From: Botrimarina mediterranea
GTDB taxonomy: Bacteria > Planctomycetota > Planctomycetia > Pirellulales > Lacipirellulaceae
Assembly: GCF_007753265.1 (NCBI RefSeq)
Contig: NZ_CP036349.1
Span: 2,513,363-2,577,362, forward strand
Reading direction: 5' to 3'
Length of the DNA stretch: 64,000 nucleotides
Within the stretch, counting starts at the first letter, position 1. Each line of letters begins with the position of its first letter. Below, piece by piece: positions 53,786-62,516 of the stretch. Both the position numbers and the translations under genes were made by a program. Under the pieces are notes generated by a model. That model did no database searches and had not been told where the DNA came from. It saw nothing but the letters and a program-made list of their open reading frames with translations.

Positions 53786-55225
53786 TCAAGTCGATGGGCA
53801 AGCGTCTCCATGGCAAGAGGTAGAAGCCGTCTGGGTCGGAAGGCCGGCCCTATTCCAAGCGTTGTAGCCGCCCGCAAGATTGATCACATCCAAGCCCGCG
53901 TTGACGAGCAGGCTTGCGGCAACGGAAGAGCGCATGCCGCTTTGGCATTGGGTCACGACCGGCTTGTTTCGATCGATTTGGTCAAGACTCGCCGGCAATT
54001 CGCCAAGGAAAAGGTGCTGAGCTTGAGGGATGTGCCCTGCGTTCCACTCGCCAATTGAACGAACGTCGATCAAGTTAACTTTTTCAGATGCGATTCGATC
54101 GGACAATTCCTCGGGCGTTGCGTTCGGATAGGTGCTGAGTAGTTTTCCGGCGTCTCTGAGGTCTTCGTGTAAGAAAAGGCCGTCCACCGCATCGATTCCG
54201 ATCTTGTTGAGCACCCGTAGGGCCTCCTCGACTTGACCAGCTTGGGCGACGAGGTAGACGGGCTTGTTGTACTCTAGCAGCCACCCTGCCCAAGTTGCGA
54301 GCATGCCGGCAGGGATGTTCAGAGCGCCCTTGGCGTGGCCCGCAGCGAACTCCGCTGGAATCGACAGATCGATGACCTGACCCTGTGCGATGGCGTTGTC
54401 GAACGCGACCGCGTTCAATGGCGTGAGTGGCGTTTGCTCACCGAGGACTGCCGGCCCCTCTTTGTTGATTCGCTTCATGACGGCGAAGTACTTAGGCGAT
54501 TCGGGCTGATCAGCGAGGATGTATCGCACAAACTCCTTCTCGTCCTTGTACTGAAGCGCCGGATTGAAGAGTTTCTCGTAGCCGACGGTTGAAGAGGGGA
54601 TCGCCCCGAGTCCTTTGCCGCAGGCGCTACCAGCTCCGTGCGCGGGCCAAACCTGGAGGTAGTCGGGCAGTTCATGGAATCGCTCGACGGATCGATAGAG
54701 CTCCCGTGCACCGATCTCGGCCGTCCCGGCGAAGCCGGCGGCCTTTTCTAAGAGGTCAGGACGACCGATCGAGCCAACGAAGATAAAGTCCCCGGTGAAG
54801 ATCCCCATCGGCTTATCGGCGCCTCCGCCGTGGTCGGTTAGGACGAAGGAGATGCTCTCCGGGGTGTGCCCGGGCGTGTGCAGCACTTCGAACTGGATCT
54901 TGCCGAGCTGAAACTTGTCGCCGTCCTTGCACAACTGGTGATCGTAGGGCGAGAGGTACTGGTACTTCCAATCAGCGGGCCCTTCATCGGATACGTAGAG
55001 CTTCGCGCCGACTCGCTCGGCTAGCTCACGAGCGCCCGAGACATAGTCGGCATGGATGTGAGTCTCGGCAACGGCGACAATCTCCATCCCCTCTCGCTTG
55101 GCGGCGTCGAGGTAGGGACCAATATCGCGACCGGGATCGACGATGAGCGCCTGCTTGGCTTGCTGGCAACCAACCAAGTAAGAGGCGTGAGCGAGCGCGC
55201 GGTCGTAGAAATATCGGAGTAACAT
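53786..55225 (-). CDS. Persulfide dioxygenase-rhodanese fusion (MBL fold)
   Basis: The protein has 479 residues from ATG 55225; an in-frame GTG nine bases upstream overlaps the likely ribosome site AGGTG. The N-terminal metallo-beta-lactamase domain (about 1-250) has ETHIHADYVSGARELAE, LHTPGHTPESIS and FTGDFIFVGSIGRPDL, giving the two His and one Asp that bind iron in ETHE1-type persulfide dioxygenases. Two rhodanese domains follow: the first (about 260-355) lacks a cysteine in its loop (VAQAGQVEEA), the second (about 375-465) has active C in VTQCQSGMRSS. The enzyme should oxidise thiol persulfides to sulfite and transfer sulfane sulfur in the cytoplasm. It follows TauE/SafE by 46 bases. Confidence 0.9.
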   Translation of the reverse strand: MLLRYFYDRALAHASYLVGCQQAKQALIVDPGRDIGPYLDAAKREGMEIVAVAETHIHADYVSGARELAERVGAKLYVSDEGPADWKYQYLSPYDHQLCKDGDKFQLGKIQFEVLHTPGHTPESISFVLTDHGGGADKPMGIFTGDFIFVGSIGRPDLLEKAAGFAGTAEIGARELYRSVERFHELPDYLQVWPAHGAGSACGKGLGAIPSSTVGYEKLFNPALQYKDEKEFVRYILADQPESPKYFAVMKRINKEGPAVLGEQTPLTPLNAVAFDNAIAQGQVIDLSIPAEFAAGHAKGALNIPAGMLATWAGWLLEYNKPVYLVAQAGQVEEALRVLNKIGIDAVDGLFLHEDLRDAGKLLSTYPNATPEELSDRIASEKVNLIDVRSIGEWNAGHIPQAQHLFLGELPASLDQIDRNKPVVTQCQSGMRSSVAASLLVNAGLDVINLAGGYNAWNRAGLPTQTASTSCHGDACPST

Positions 55226-55271
55226 GGCGAGCACCTGCAGAACGAAAGTTGAATGACCGGATAGGCCACGA

Positions 55272-56120
55272 TTAGGCGAATGACTTAACGACGATGAAGG
55301 CAGCGACCAAAACCATTGCAGCAGAGAAGGTCCGCTGAAGCGTCGGGCCCGAAAGCTTTGACGATAGCCGAACGCCCAGTTGCATGCCGACGAGACCCCC
55401 CAGAGCGAAGAATCCCGTGAGGACCCAGGAAAGGGCGCCTCCGTTCGCGACGTAGGCCGTCACGCCGGATGCGCTGACGAGGAAGATCACTAGCAGCGAG
55501 GTGGCCACCGCCGTATGAATCGCTAGGCCTCCAAAGAGCACCAACGCCGGCACGATCACAAACCCGCCCCCGACACCGAACAGCCCGGAGAGAACGCCTG
55601 TGGTGGTCCCAAGGGCCAAGAGCAAGGCGACGCATCGCCCACCGAGCTTTGGATGCCCCGCCGCGTCACGCTGGCAGACGAAGCCCGCGGCATCAGCGGC
55701 GCTCCCCTGACTTCGCGACGCACGCCACATCCGTGCGGCGACTATCAACATCAGGCCGCTAAATAGCAGGAGCAGGGCGGCTTCGGGCAGCAACTTCGAG
55801 AGTTGCGAACCTAAAGGCGCCCCAATCATTCCCGCGACGGCGAATATCAATCCCGTGCGAGCGTCGATTTCGCCACGGAAGTACCTCGCTGTGGCGCCTA
55901 CCAGCGCGGTCAGCCCGACGGCGGCAAGTGACACCCCAACCGCTTCGCGAGCTGGGATTCCCATTCCGTAAACCAGCAGCGGAACCGCGAAGACGCCGCC
56001 TCCACCGCCGGTTAGCCCCAGCGCGAACCCGATGGCGACGCCGCCGGCGATGGCAATGCCAACCACTCGATGCCTCTGGGCTAGGGACTGAGGATTATCG
56101 TTAAACCGCTTGCGACCCAA
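55272..56120 (-). CDS. TauE/SafE family sulfite exporter-like membrane protein
   Basis: The protein has 282 residues with about eight hydrophobic segments in two inverted halves. Each half has the family glycine motif: GFALGLTGGGGGVFAVPLLVYGMG near 31-54 and GVLSGLFGVGGGFVIVPALVLFGG near 176-199. The family exports sulfite, sulfoacetate and related anions. With a persulfide dioxygenase downstream, which makes sulfite, the natural inference is sulfite export. It lies 97 bases after the ArsR gene, on the same strand, completing a sulfide-detoxification cassette. Confidence 0.9.
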   Translation of the reverse strand: MGRKRFNDNPQSLAQRHRVVGIAIAGGVAIGFALGLTGGGGGVFAVPLLVYGMGIPAREAVGVSLAAVGLTALVGATARYFRGEIDARTGLIFAVAGMIGAPLGSQLSKLLPEAALLLLFSGLMLIVAARMWRASRSQGSAADAAGFVCQRDAAGHPKLGGRCVALLLALGTTTGVLSGLFGVGGGFVIVPALVLFGGLAIHTAVATSLLVIFLVSASGVTAYVANGGALSWVLTGFFALGGLVGMQLGVRLSSKLSGPTLQRTFSAAMVLVAAFIVVKSFA

Positions 56121-56217
56121 GGCTGCGTGCGTGCAGGCGGTCTTGGGGTACGCTCCGCCAGTTCTTGTGAGTCGATATGTCTCGACAAGTCGATGCGTTT
56201 ATCGCAATGAAGCCCGC

Positions 56218-56568
56218 TTACGTTTGAAAGCGCGCCTCGATGCAGTCAAGCAATCGGCCGAGATGCGGTTCCGCCACCCGGTAGTACACGCGGCGGCCCT
56301 CCCGGTCGCTCGCAAAGATGCCGCACCGCTGCATCAGCCGGAGGTGCTCCGATGCGACGTTCTCGGCCACGCCGCAGTCCGCGGCAATTTCGCCGACGGT
56401 GTACCGGTCGTGAAGCAACAGTTGTGCAATGCGAAGGCGAACGGGATGCGCCAGCGTCCGTAGACACTCCGCGGCTTGTCCAAGCGCCTCCAAGTCGAAA
56501 GCCTTGAGCACACGCCTTCGGCTCCCGATTTCGACGGATTTGTTCCTTGTGGAATTGGTATCTGGCAT
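56218..56568 (-). CDS. ArsR family transcriptional regulator
   Basis: I choose ATG 56568 because a consensus promoter at 56661-56634 would start RNA near 56627, leaving only a few bases before the alternative ATG at 56622 but a normal leader for 56568. The protein has 116 residues. The winged helix-turn-helix runs from LEALGQAAECLRTLAHPVRLRIAQLLL through YTVGEIAADCGVAENVASEHLRLMQRCGIFASDREGRRVYYRVAE. Cysteines occur at 35, 65, 82 and 109. It probably represses the cassette below it (TauE/SafE, persulfide dioxygenase) and is relieved by sulfide, persulfide or metal. The cysteine following the HPxRLxIL motif that I recall from SqrR/BigR-type persulfide sensors is not seen here. Confidence 0.88.
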   Translation of the reverse strand: MPDTNSTRNKSVEIGSRRRVLKAFDLEALGQAAECLRTLAHPVRLRIAQLLLHDRYTVGEIAADCGVAENVASEHLRLMQRCGIFASDREGRRVYYRVAEPHLGRLLDCIEARFQT

Positions 56569-56966
56569 AAGGACTCTGAGGGAAGCCGACCGTTGCGACA
56601 GCCCGTCTCGACTATCGGACATCGCAAGACGTCATAATATCGATACGTCACGAGGTGTCAATCGGTTTGCGACGCCTCACCGGTCCCAGCCGAAGTTGAT
56701 TTCCGTCCCCGCTGCTTCAGAAAAATGCGGGCAGTGGAGCCTCGCCTGCGGCGCGATCGATCAGCCCCACAGGCGGCGGAGGGGGTCGTGGCGCCGGCTG
56801 CGCCCGCGCAAACCTGCGTAGAGGAGCCCTTGGTAAATCTCGTCGGCGCCTCTTCTCCTGCCTCATCCCATCGTTTGAAGCCAACAGCCGTCAGTAGCGG
56901 TCAGGCTCAGGCTTCGACCGAGAGCGCGCTCGAAGGTAAGCGAGCAACCGGCGCAGCTATCCGGAA
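56569..56966. other. 398-base intergenic region with the ArsR promoter
   Basis: It lies between the ArsR gene and the 3' end of GH51, both on the minus strand. The first 100 bases hold the consensus promoter described separately. The remaining 300 bases show no credible gene or hairpin. Confidence 0.4.
56634..56661 (-). promoter_or_regulatory. Consensus sigma-70-type promoter of the sulfide cassette
   Basis: On the minus strand TTGACA (56661-56656) is followed after 16 bases by TATTAT (56639-56634). The -10 element overlaps the 8-base palindrome TATCGATA (56638-56645), and ACGTCA occurs twice nearby as a direct repeat (from 56630 and from 56645). Such elements between or over promoter boxes are usual for ArsR operators, so self-repression is likely. 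It is the clearest housekeeping promoter in the window. Confidence 0.6.
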
Positions 56967-58514
56967 TCAATCCAGGCGAAGGGCGATCACCACGATTGAT
57001 CGCGGAGGCATATCCACTTTGACATCGCCATCGACGATTCGGGCGCCATCGAATGCTTTAGGCTGAAGACGCCCTGGCTCGTCGAACGTGTTGTGGGCGT
57101 CGAGCTCCTCGGCGTTGAGGACCTTGCTGGTGACTTCCTTTGCCGTGGCGCCGTCGAGGTCGAAGGAGACGCTCACCGCTTCACGGGCGTGGGTGTTCAC
57201 GATCGAGACGTCGATGACGCCCGCCTCCTTGGTCGAGGCCGAGACGCTGATCGCGGGGATCTTCTGATCTCGATACTTGTAATCGACAGCGCCGACATCG
57301 ACCGGCAGACGCTTGGCGTCGTGATGGACCTTGAAGAGGTCGAGCACGTGATAGGTGGGCGTTAGCGCCATCTTCGGCCCGTCGGTGAGGATGAGCGCCT
57401 GGAGGACGTTCACCGTCTGCGCCAGATTGGCCATCACGACACGCTCGTTGTTCTCGTGGAAGATGTGCAGTGTCAGGCCCGCGACGAGCGCGTCACGCAG
57501 CGTGTTTTGCTGGTAGAGGGCGTAGCCCGGCGTGCCGGGTTCGCCACGGTACCAAGTTCCCCACTCGTCGACGATCAAGCCGATACGCTTGTCGGGGTCG
57601 ACCGGGTCCATCGCGTCCTCGGCCTCGTGAATGGCGCGGCGCATTTGCAACGAGTCCCGGAGGATGCTGAACCAAGCCTCCTCGTCGAAGCCGGTCGCGG
57701 GCCGCTTGTCGCTCCAGGGCGCGGCGAGGGTGTAGTAGTGCAGCGAGTAGCCTTGCATTTGGCGGTGGGCCCGCTGCATCACCACTTGGTTCCAGTTCTT
57801 GTCGAAGCCGCTCGGCCCGCAAGCGACGCGGTAGAGCTCGTTGCCGCTGAAGTCGCGGCAGAACATCGCGTAGCGGCGGTAGAGGTCGGCGTAGTACTCG
57901 GGCCGCATATCGCCGCCGCAGCCCCAGTTCTCGTTGCCGACGCCCAGGTACTTGAGCTTCCAAGGCTTTTCGCGGCCATGGCTGCGGCGCAGGTTGGCGA
58001 GTTCGCTGTCGCCGTCGTAGGTGATGTACTCGACCCAGTCGCGCAGCTCTTGAGGCGTGCCGCTGCCGACGTTGCCGGCGAGGTACGGCTCGGCGCCGAG
58101 CTCTTCGCAGAGGTTGAGGAACTCATGGGTGCCGAAGGCATTGGTCTCGACCTCTTGGCCCCAATGGATGTTGATCCGCTTGGGGCGTTCTTCCACGGGG
58201 CCGATGCCGTCACGCCAATGATAGTCGTCAGCGAAGCAACCGCCGGGCCAGCGTAGGTTGGGGATTTTGATCGCCTTGAGCGCGTCGATGATGTCGGTCC
58301 GCACGCCGTTCTTGTTCGGGATGTCGGAGTCCTCGCCGACCCAGATGCCGTCGTAGACGCAGCGGCCGAGGTGCTCGGCGAAGTGGCCGTAGAGGTGGCG
58401 GCTGATCTTCCCGCCGTCCTCGGTGGCGTGAATCGTGCAGGCGACTTGTTCGCCGCGAGCGATCCCGGCGACAAACAGAAGCAGAGTTAGAAGGCTACGC
58501 ATCGATGCTTGCAT
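56967..58514 (-). CDS. GH51 alpha-L-arabinofuranosidase (second, compact form)
   Basis: ATG 58514 ([22 protein letters not shown]) opens a signal peptide; a start at 58502 is equally possible, and the frame extends to 58754 without support. The protein has 515 residues, the usual size of bacterial two-domain GH51 enzymes. Features: [23 protein letters not shown] near 38-60, [17 protein letters not shown] near 87-103, acid/base E195 in [12 protein letters not shown], and nucleophile E317 in [13 protein letters not shown]-terminal beta domain follows. It removes alpha-L-arabinofuranose side groups. It differs from the longer GH51 at 29900 in lacking extra domains. It stands alone, just beyond the sulfide cassette. 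Confidence 0.92.
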   Translation of the reverse strand: MQASMRSLLTLLLFVAGIARGEQVACTIHATEDGGKISRHLYGHFAEHLGRCVYDGIWVGEDSDIPNKNGVRTDIIDALKAIKIPNLRWPGGCFADDYHWRDGIGPVEERPKRINIHWGQEVETNAFGTHEFLNLCEELGAEPYLAGNVGSGTPQELRDWVEYITYDGDSELANLRRSHGREKPWKLKYLGVGNENWGCGGDMRPEYYADLYRRYAMFCRDFSGNELYRVACGPSGFDKNWNQVVMQRAHRQMQGYSLHYYTLAAPWSDKRPATGFDEEAWFSILRDSLQMRRAIHEAEDAMDPVDPDKRIGLIVDEWGTWYRGEPGTPGYALYQQNTLRDALVAGLTLHIFHENNERVVMANLAQTVNVLQALILTDGPKMALTPTYHVLDLFKVHHDAKRLPVDVGAVDYKYRDQKIPAISVSASTKEAGVIDVSIVNTHAREAVSVSFDLDGATAKEVTSKVLNAEELDAHNTFDEPGRLQPKAFDGARIVDGDVKVDMPPRSIVVIALRLD

Positions 58515-59135
58515 GGCGCGGGGGTGACAGAGACGTCGGATGACAGTTGGCGTGCAGGAAGAGCAGACGCGAAGAGGGCAGTGTCGCAGCGGGCGCGCTT
58601 TCGCCCGGCGAGACCGTTGCGACCTTATGGAGGTTAGTCCACCCCTTATCTCCGTGCAACGCTCGGCCAGGGCACGGGAGGCGAGGCCGTGAGCAAGGGA
58701 TTCGAGATAGTCTCGTACGACGGTCTGCAAAGGTGAGTGCGAGTTGCTTGCCAATCAGATTGAGGCATTTAGATCGCTTCCTTGATGGCCGTAAAAAAAC
58801 CTAAACTCGCCCCGTGACGGCGTCGGTGAGTGGCGTGGTCAACGCTCCGGATGATCGCAAAAGCAGAGCCGAATCCCGCAAACAATGTTCTGGCTGTTGC
58901 ACCGAGGGGGCGTGGCGATACTCTGAAATGTCGGTGGGACCAGGCGCCTCAGCGGTCCGTGCGGCAAGACGTTGAACTGCGTCCCGCTGCGGCTATGCTC
59001 CACCGGCCTTATCTGACGTTCACTCCTCCGATCTTTTCACCCAGCCTTACGGCAAGCGTCTCCAGTACTGGCGTCGCCAGTTCGAGCGAGTGCGTATAGA
59101 AGCTTGCCCGCGGCGAGTCGATCGAGCTTCGCCCC
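58515..59135. other. 621-base divergent intergenic region
   Basis: It separates GH51 (minus) from the beta-helix PEP-CTERM gene (plus). No credible gene is seen. Items of note: GGGCG-CGCTTT-CGCCC near 58593-58608, an A7 run near 58792-58798, and the palindrome ACTGGCG-T-CGCCAGT (59066-59080) followed by TATAGA at 59094-59099. Confidence 0.4.
59066..59080 (+). promoter_or_regulatory. 15-base perfect palindrome upstream of the beta-helix PEP-CTERM gene
   Basis: ACTGGCG (59066-59072) and CGCCAGT (59074-59080) are exact inverted arms around one T. The site lies 13 bases upstream of a TATAGA hexamer and 55 bases upstream of the start codon, a suitable place for a repressor over the -35 region. 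The cognate protein is unknown. Confidence 0.4.
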
Positions 59136-62100
59136 ATGGAAAAGATGATTGGCAACCTCCGGAATGGATTTTTTTTAGGCACGAGTCTGGCGTCGCTGGC
59201 CCTGATGGCGACAGCGGCGACCGCACAGACGAACGGAACCTGGGCCGCGCCGACGAGTGGAGATTACAACGACAGCGGTAATTGGGTCGGTGGCGTTATC
59301 GCCAATGGTTCGGGCGCCACGGCTGACTTCAGCCAGATCGACCTGAACGGTGATATCTCGGTGAACATCGGATCGAACCGGACCCTCACCAACCTAGTAT
59401 TCGGCGATACGAATCTCGCCACGGGAGGCACGGTCGAGGTCTCCTCGACTTCGAGCCCGATCTCGACCGTCACGCTTGCGGGCGCCGCTCCGACAATTAC
59501 CGTCAACGCGCTTACGCCGACGGCCTTTGATGACGTGTTCTTCGCGCCGTACCTCGCCGGCGCCAACGGCTTCACGAAGCAGGGCGCCGGCGTCTTGACG
59601 CTCGGCGGCGTCGCCGACGCCGCGCAGCTCGCCGGCAACAGCCTCAAGGGCGTCGTCAACGTGGCGGGCGGCACACTACGGATCGCCACCGGCTTCAGCT
59701 ACTACGACTTCACGAACCTAGTGAACCCTCAGGCACAGTCGATCGGCTCGATCAACTTGCAGAACGGAACCACTCTCGACCTGCAACAAAACATCGGCTT
59801 CGACAACGTCACCGTCCCGGCCGGCGCCAACGTCACCGTCCAAGGCAGCGCCGGCTCCTTTGTCAATAACCTGACTTCAACGGCGGGATCGGGTTCAACC
59901 CTCAACGTCGTTGTCTCCGAGACGACCGATGTGCTCGGCTCACAGTTCTCGGCCCACGGCAATTGGTCGGGGTTCGACACCGTGAATGTCTCGGGTGTCT
60001 CCTCGCCGGGAGACCCACTGAGCCTGTTTCGCTTGCGCCCGAACGGTGGTGGCTTCAATGGCGCCAGCTTCGAAAACTCGGTGCTGAATCTCGATAATGC
60101 GGTGCTTTTCGTCCGGACGAACTCGGGTGGCAACACGATCCCCATCGCCGAGCTGCACGGCACGAGCACCGCAGAGATCGCCGGCGGGTCGAACCCCGGC
60201 GGCGTTGCCCGCTACCAGATCGGTGGCAACAACCTCGACTCGACCTTTGCCGGCAGGATCACCGCGAACATCGCCTCGGGCACTGGCAACGGCGGCCTCG
60301 ACCTCATCAAGGTCGGGACGGGCACTCTGACCCTGTCGGGCGAGCTGAGCTACTCGCCGGTCAACACAGCCGACGGGGGCCAAGCCGGCAACGCCGACCG
60401 CCGGGGGGGCGTCACATCGATCAACGCCGGGACCTTGGCGCTAGCGGGCGCCGCCTCGTTGCCTGCCGGCCGTGACGACACGGGCGCGTTGGGACTTCTT
60501 TACTCAACGGTCGATATCCGCCCGGGCGCGACGCTGGACGTCTCGGCTTCGCCGGGCTACTCGACGGCGCCGCTGCAGCAGATCATCGGCGGCGGCACGG
60601 TTGTCGGCGCCTTCAACCACGACGAGGGCCGCCTCGCCCCCGGCGACGACAACGCCGGCAATTCAGCGAACCTCGTCCGCACCGCGGGCACGCTGACCTT
60701 CGCCGACTCGCTGACTTTCAATGGTGGCGAGGTCCTCTTCGACGTCGCCGCGACGCCCGGCGCCGGCAACGACCTGATCCAGGTCAACGGCGCCACCAAC
60801 CTGGCCGGCGGTGGTTTGATCACGCCGAACTTCCTTGGTGGAACGGTCCCGACCTCCGGTCAGTACACCATTCTGAACTCGGCCGGCGGCTTCACCGGAT
60901 CGACGGCAAGCTGGTCGGTCGCATGGCCGGGCCGGTCGGGCTCGTTGCCTGTCAGCATCTCCGGCAACGACCTTGTCTTCAATGCGACGGTTACCAGTGG
61001 CGACTCAGTTGTTTGGAAGGGAACCGTCAGCGGCGACTGGGACGTGCAGACGACGCAGAACTTCTTTAACAACGACAGCGCGTCGAACGACGTCTTCTTC
61101 AACGGTGATAGCGTCCGCTTCGACAACACGGCCAGCAACTTCACCGTCAACCTTCCGCAAGACGTTCTGCCCACCGAGGTCGTGGTCGATTCAACGACCG
61201 ACTACACGATCGGCGGGACGGGCCGGATCTCTGGCTTCTCGACGCTTACCAAACGCGGCAGCAGCACGTTGACGCTCACTCGAGACAACAACTACACCGG
61301 CGCCACGGTCATCGAGGGCGGCACGGTCGATATCGGCGCCAACCCCGGCGCGCTGGGTTCGGGACCGCTGACAATGTCGGGCGCCACGATCCGCGCTTCG
61401 AACACGATCACCGGTGGCATGGCCAACTCGGTGATGAACCTCACGGCGAGCACGTCGAATACGATCGTCGCCAACGGCGAGCCGACGAACACAGCCACCA
61501 ATCCGATCTCGCTCCCCAACGCCGCGGGTTCTGGGGACCTACTCGTCACGACCGAAGTCGAAGGACGTCTGGTTGACTTGGGCGCCGTCAACGACCAGTT
61601 CACCGGCAATCTGACGATCGCCCCCAGCGGCGCCGCAACGACAATGGGCGCGCGGTTCTCCGGGGGCGCTGGCGCAGGCATTCCTAACGGTGTGCTAACC
61701 CTCGGCGCCGGCGCGACGGTCAGCCTGCGGCAGAACGCCGTCTCGACCGTTGATGTCGGCGAGTTGAACGGCGACGCCGGCTCGGGCCTCTCGGGATTCG
61801 CCGGCGGCGGCACGGCGACGGAGAAGACCTGGCGGATCGGTAACCTCGGCACGTCCTCTGAGTTCGCTGGTTCGATCTTCGAGGGTGGCACGACGACCAA
61901 TTTCACGAAGGTCGGCGCCGGCACGCTCACCCTGACCGGAGCGGCGGGCAACACCTACACGGGTGACACCTCGGTCCTCGGCGGCACGCTTAGCACCAAT
62001 GCGGCGACGCTCTCCGATATCGGTGACGTGTTCTTGGAGACGGGGGCGACGCTGGACCTCGACTTCGCGGGCACGGACGACATCGACTCGCTGTTCATCG

Positions 62101-62474
62101 ACGGCGTTTCCCAGGTGCTTGGCACCTGGGGCGCTATCGGATCGGGCGCGGCGAATCAGACTTCACTGATCACGGGCTCCGGCCTGCTCAATGTCTTGAC
62201 GTTCGAGCCGTTCGTCCTCGCCGGCGATTACAACAACGACGGCCTGGTGAACGCCGCCGACTACACCGTCTGGCGTGACGGCGGGCCGTTGCAGAACGAG
62301 ACCGCCTCGCCAGGCGTCGTCGATGCGGCGGACTACACGGCGTGGGCCAACAACTACGGCGCTGCAGCGCCCGCGGTGTCCACTGCGGCAGCGGTCCCCG
62401 AGCCCGCCGCAGGAATCGCCGCCGGCGTTCTTGTCCTGGCCGGCCTGTCGGTTCGCCGTCGAGTTGCTTGCTGA
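59136..62474 (+). CDS. Autotransporter-like beta-helix PEP-CTERM protein
   Basis: The protein has 1112 residues with a signal peptide (about 12-30, FFLGTSLASLALMATAATAQ). The long middle part is made of beta-strand repeats of the autotransporter-associated kind, with recurring units such as FTKQGAGVLTLGG, LIKVGTGTLTLSG, LTKRGSSTLTLTRDNNYTGATV and FTKVGAGTLTLTGAAGNTYTGD. These form right-handed beta-helices in secreted adhesins and passenger domains. Two dockerin-like units ([13 protein letters not shown] and VDAADYTAWANNYG) precede VPEPAAGIAAGVLVLAGL and a basic end. There is no beta-barrel, so it is not a true autotransporter; surface retention would rely on PEP-CTERM processing. Adhesion to substrate is an inference. 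It is followed after 42 bases by the DNRLRE-type gene. Confidence 0.85.
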   Translation: MEKMIGNLRNGFFLGTSLASLALMATAATAQTNGTWAAPTSGDYNDSGNWVGGVIANGSGATADFSQIDLNGDISVNIGSNRTLTNLVFGDTNLATGGTVEVSSTSSPISTVTLAGAAPTITVNALTPTAFDDVFFAPYLAGANGFTKQGAGVLTLGGVADAAQLAGNSLKGVVNVAGGTLRIATGFSYYDFTNLVNPQAQSIGSINLQNGTTLDLQQNIGFDNVTVPAGANVTVQGSAGSFVNNLTSTAGSGSTLNVVVSETTDVLGSQFSAHGNWSGFDTVNVSGVSSPGDPLSLFRLRPNGGGFNGASFENSVLNLDNAVLFVRTNSGGNTIPIAELHGTSTAEIAGGSNPGGVARYQIGGNNLDSTFAGRITANIASGTGNGGLDLIKVGTGTLTLSGELSYSPVNTADGGQAGNADRRGGVTSINAGTLALAGAASLPAGRDDTGALGLLYSTVDIRPGATLDVSASPGYSTAPLQQIIGGGTVVGAFNHDEGRLAPGDDNAGNSANLVRTAGTLTFADSLTFNGGEVLFDVAATPGAGNDLIQVNGATNLAGGGLITPNFLGGTVPTSGQYTILNSAGGFTGSTASWSVAWPGRSGSLPVSISGNDLVFNATVTSGDSVVWKGTVSGDWDVQTTQNFFNNDSASNDVFFNGDSVRFDNTASNFTVNLPQDVLPTEVVVDSTTDYTIGGTGRISGFSTLTKRGSSTLTLTRDNNYTGATVIEGGTVDIGANPGALGSGPLTMSGATIRASNTITGGMANSVMNLTASTSNTIVANGEPTNTATNPISLPNAAGSGDLLVTTEVEGRLVDLGAVNDQFTGNLTIAPSGAATTMGARFSGGAGAGIPNGVLTLGAGATVSLRQNAVSTVDVGELNGDAGSGLSGFAGGGTATEKTWRIGNLGTSSEFAGSIFEGGTTTNFTKVGAGTLTLTGAAGNTYTGDTSVLGGTLSTNAATLSDIGDVFLETGATLDLDFAGTDDIDSLFIDGVSQVLGTWGAIGSGAANQTSLITGSGLLNVLTFEPFVLAGDYNNDGLVNAADYTVWRDGGPLQNETASPGVVDAADYTAWANNYGAAAPAVSTAAAVPEPAAGIAAGVLVLAGLSVRRRVAC

Positions 62475-62516
62475 ATCTTCTTGATTTCTCCTCTAGTGAT
62501 CCCGAGGTAAGACCCA

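Noticed and set aside
53786-55225. Tyr in place of His in the THIHADYVSG motif as a sign of inactive metallo-beta-lactamase fold
   Set aside because: Persulfide dioxygenases bind a single iron with two His and one Asp (here in ETHIH, TPGHT and FTGDF); the altered position is not an iron ligand, so the change is not evidence of inactivity.
59136-62474. Classical autotransporter
   Set aside because: The beta-helix repeats fit, but there is no C-terminal beta-barrel; the protein ends in dockerin-like units and PEP-CTERM.
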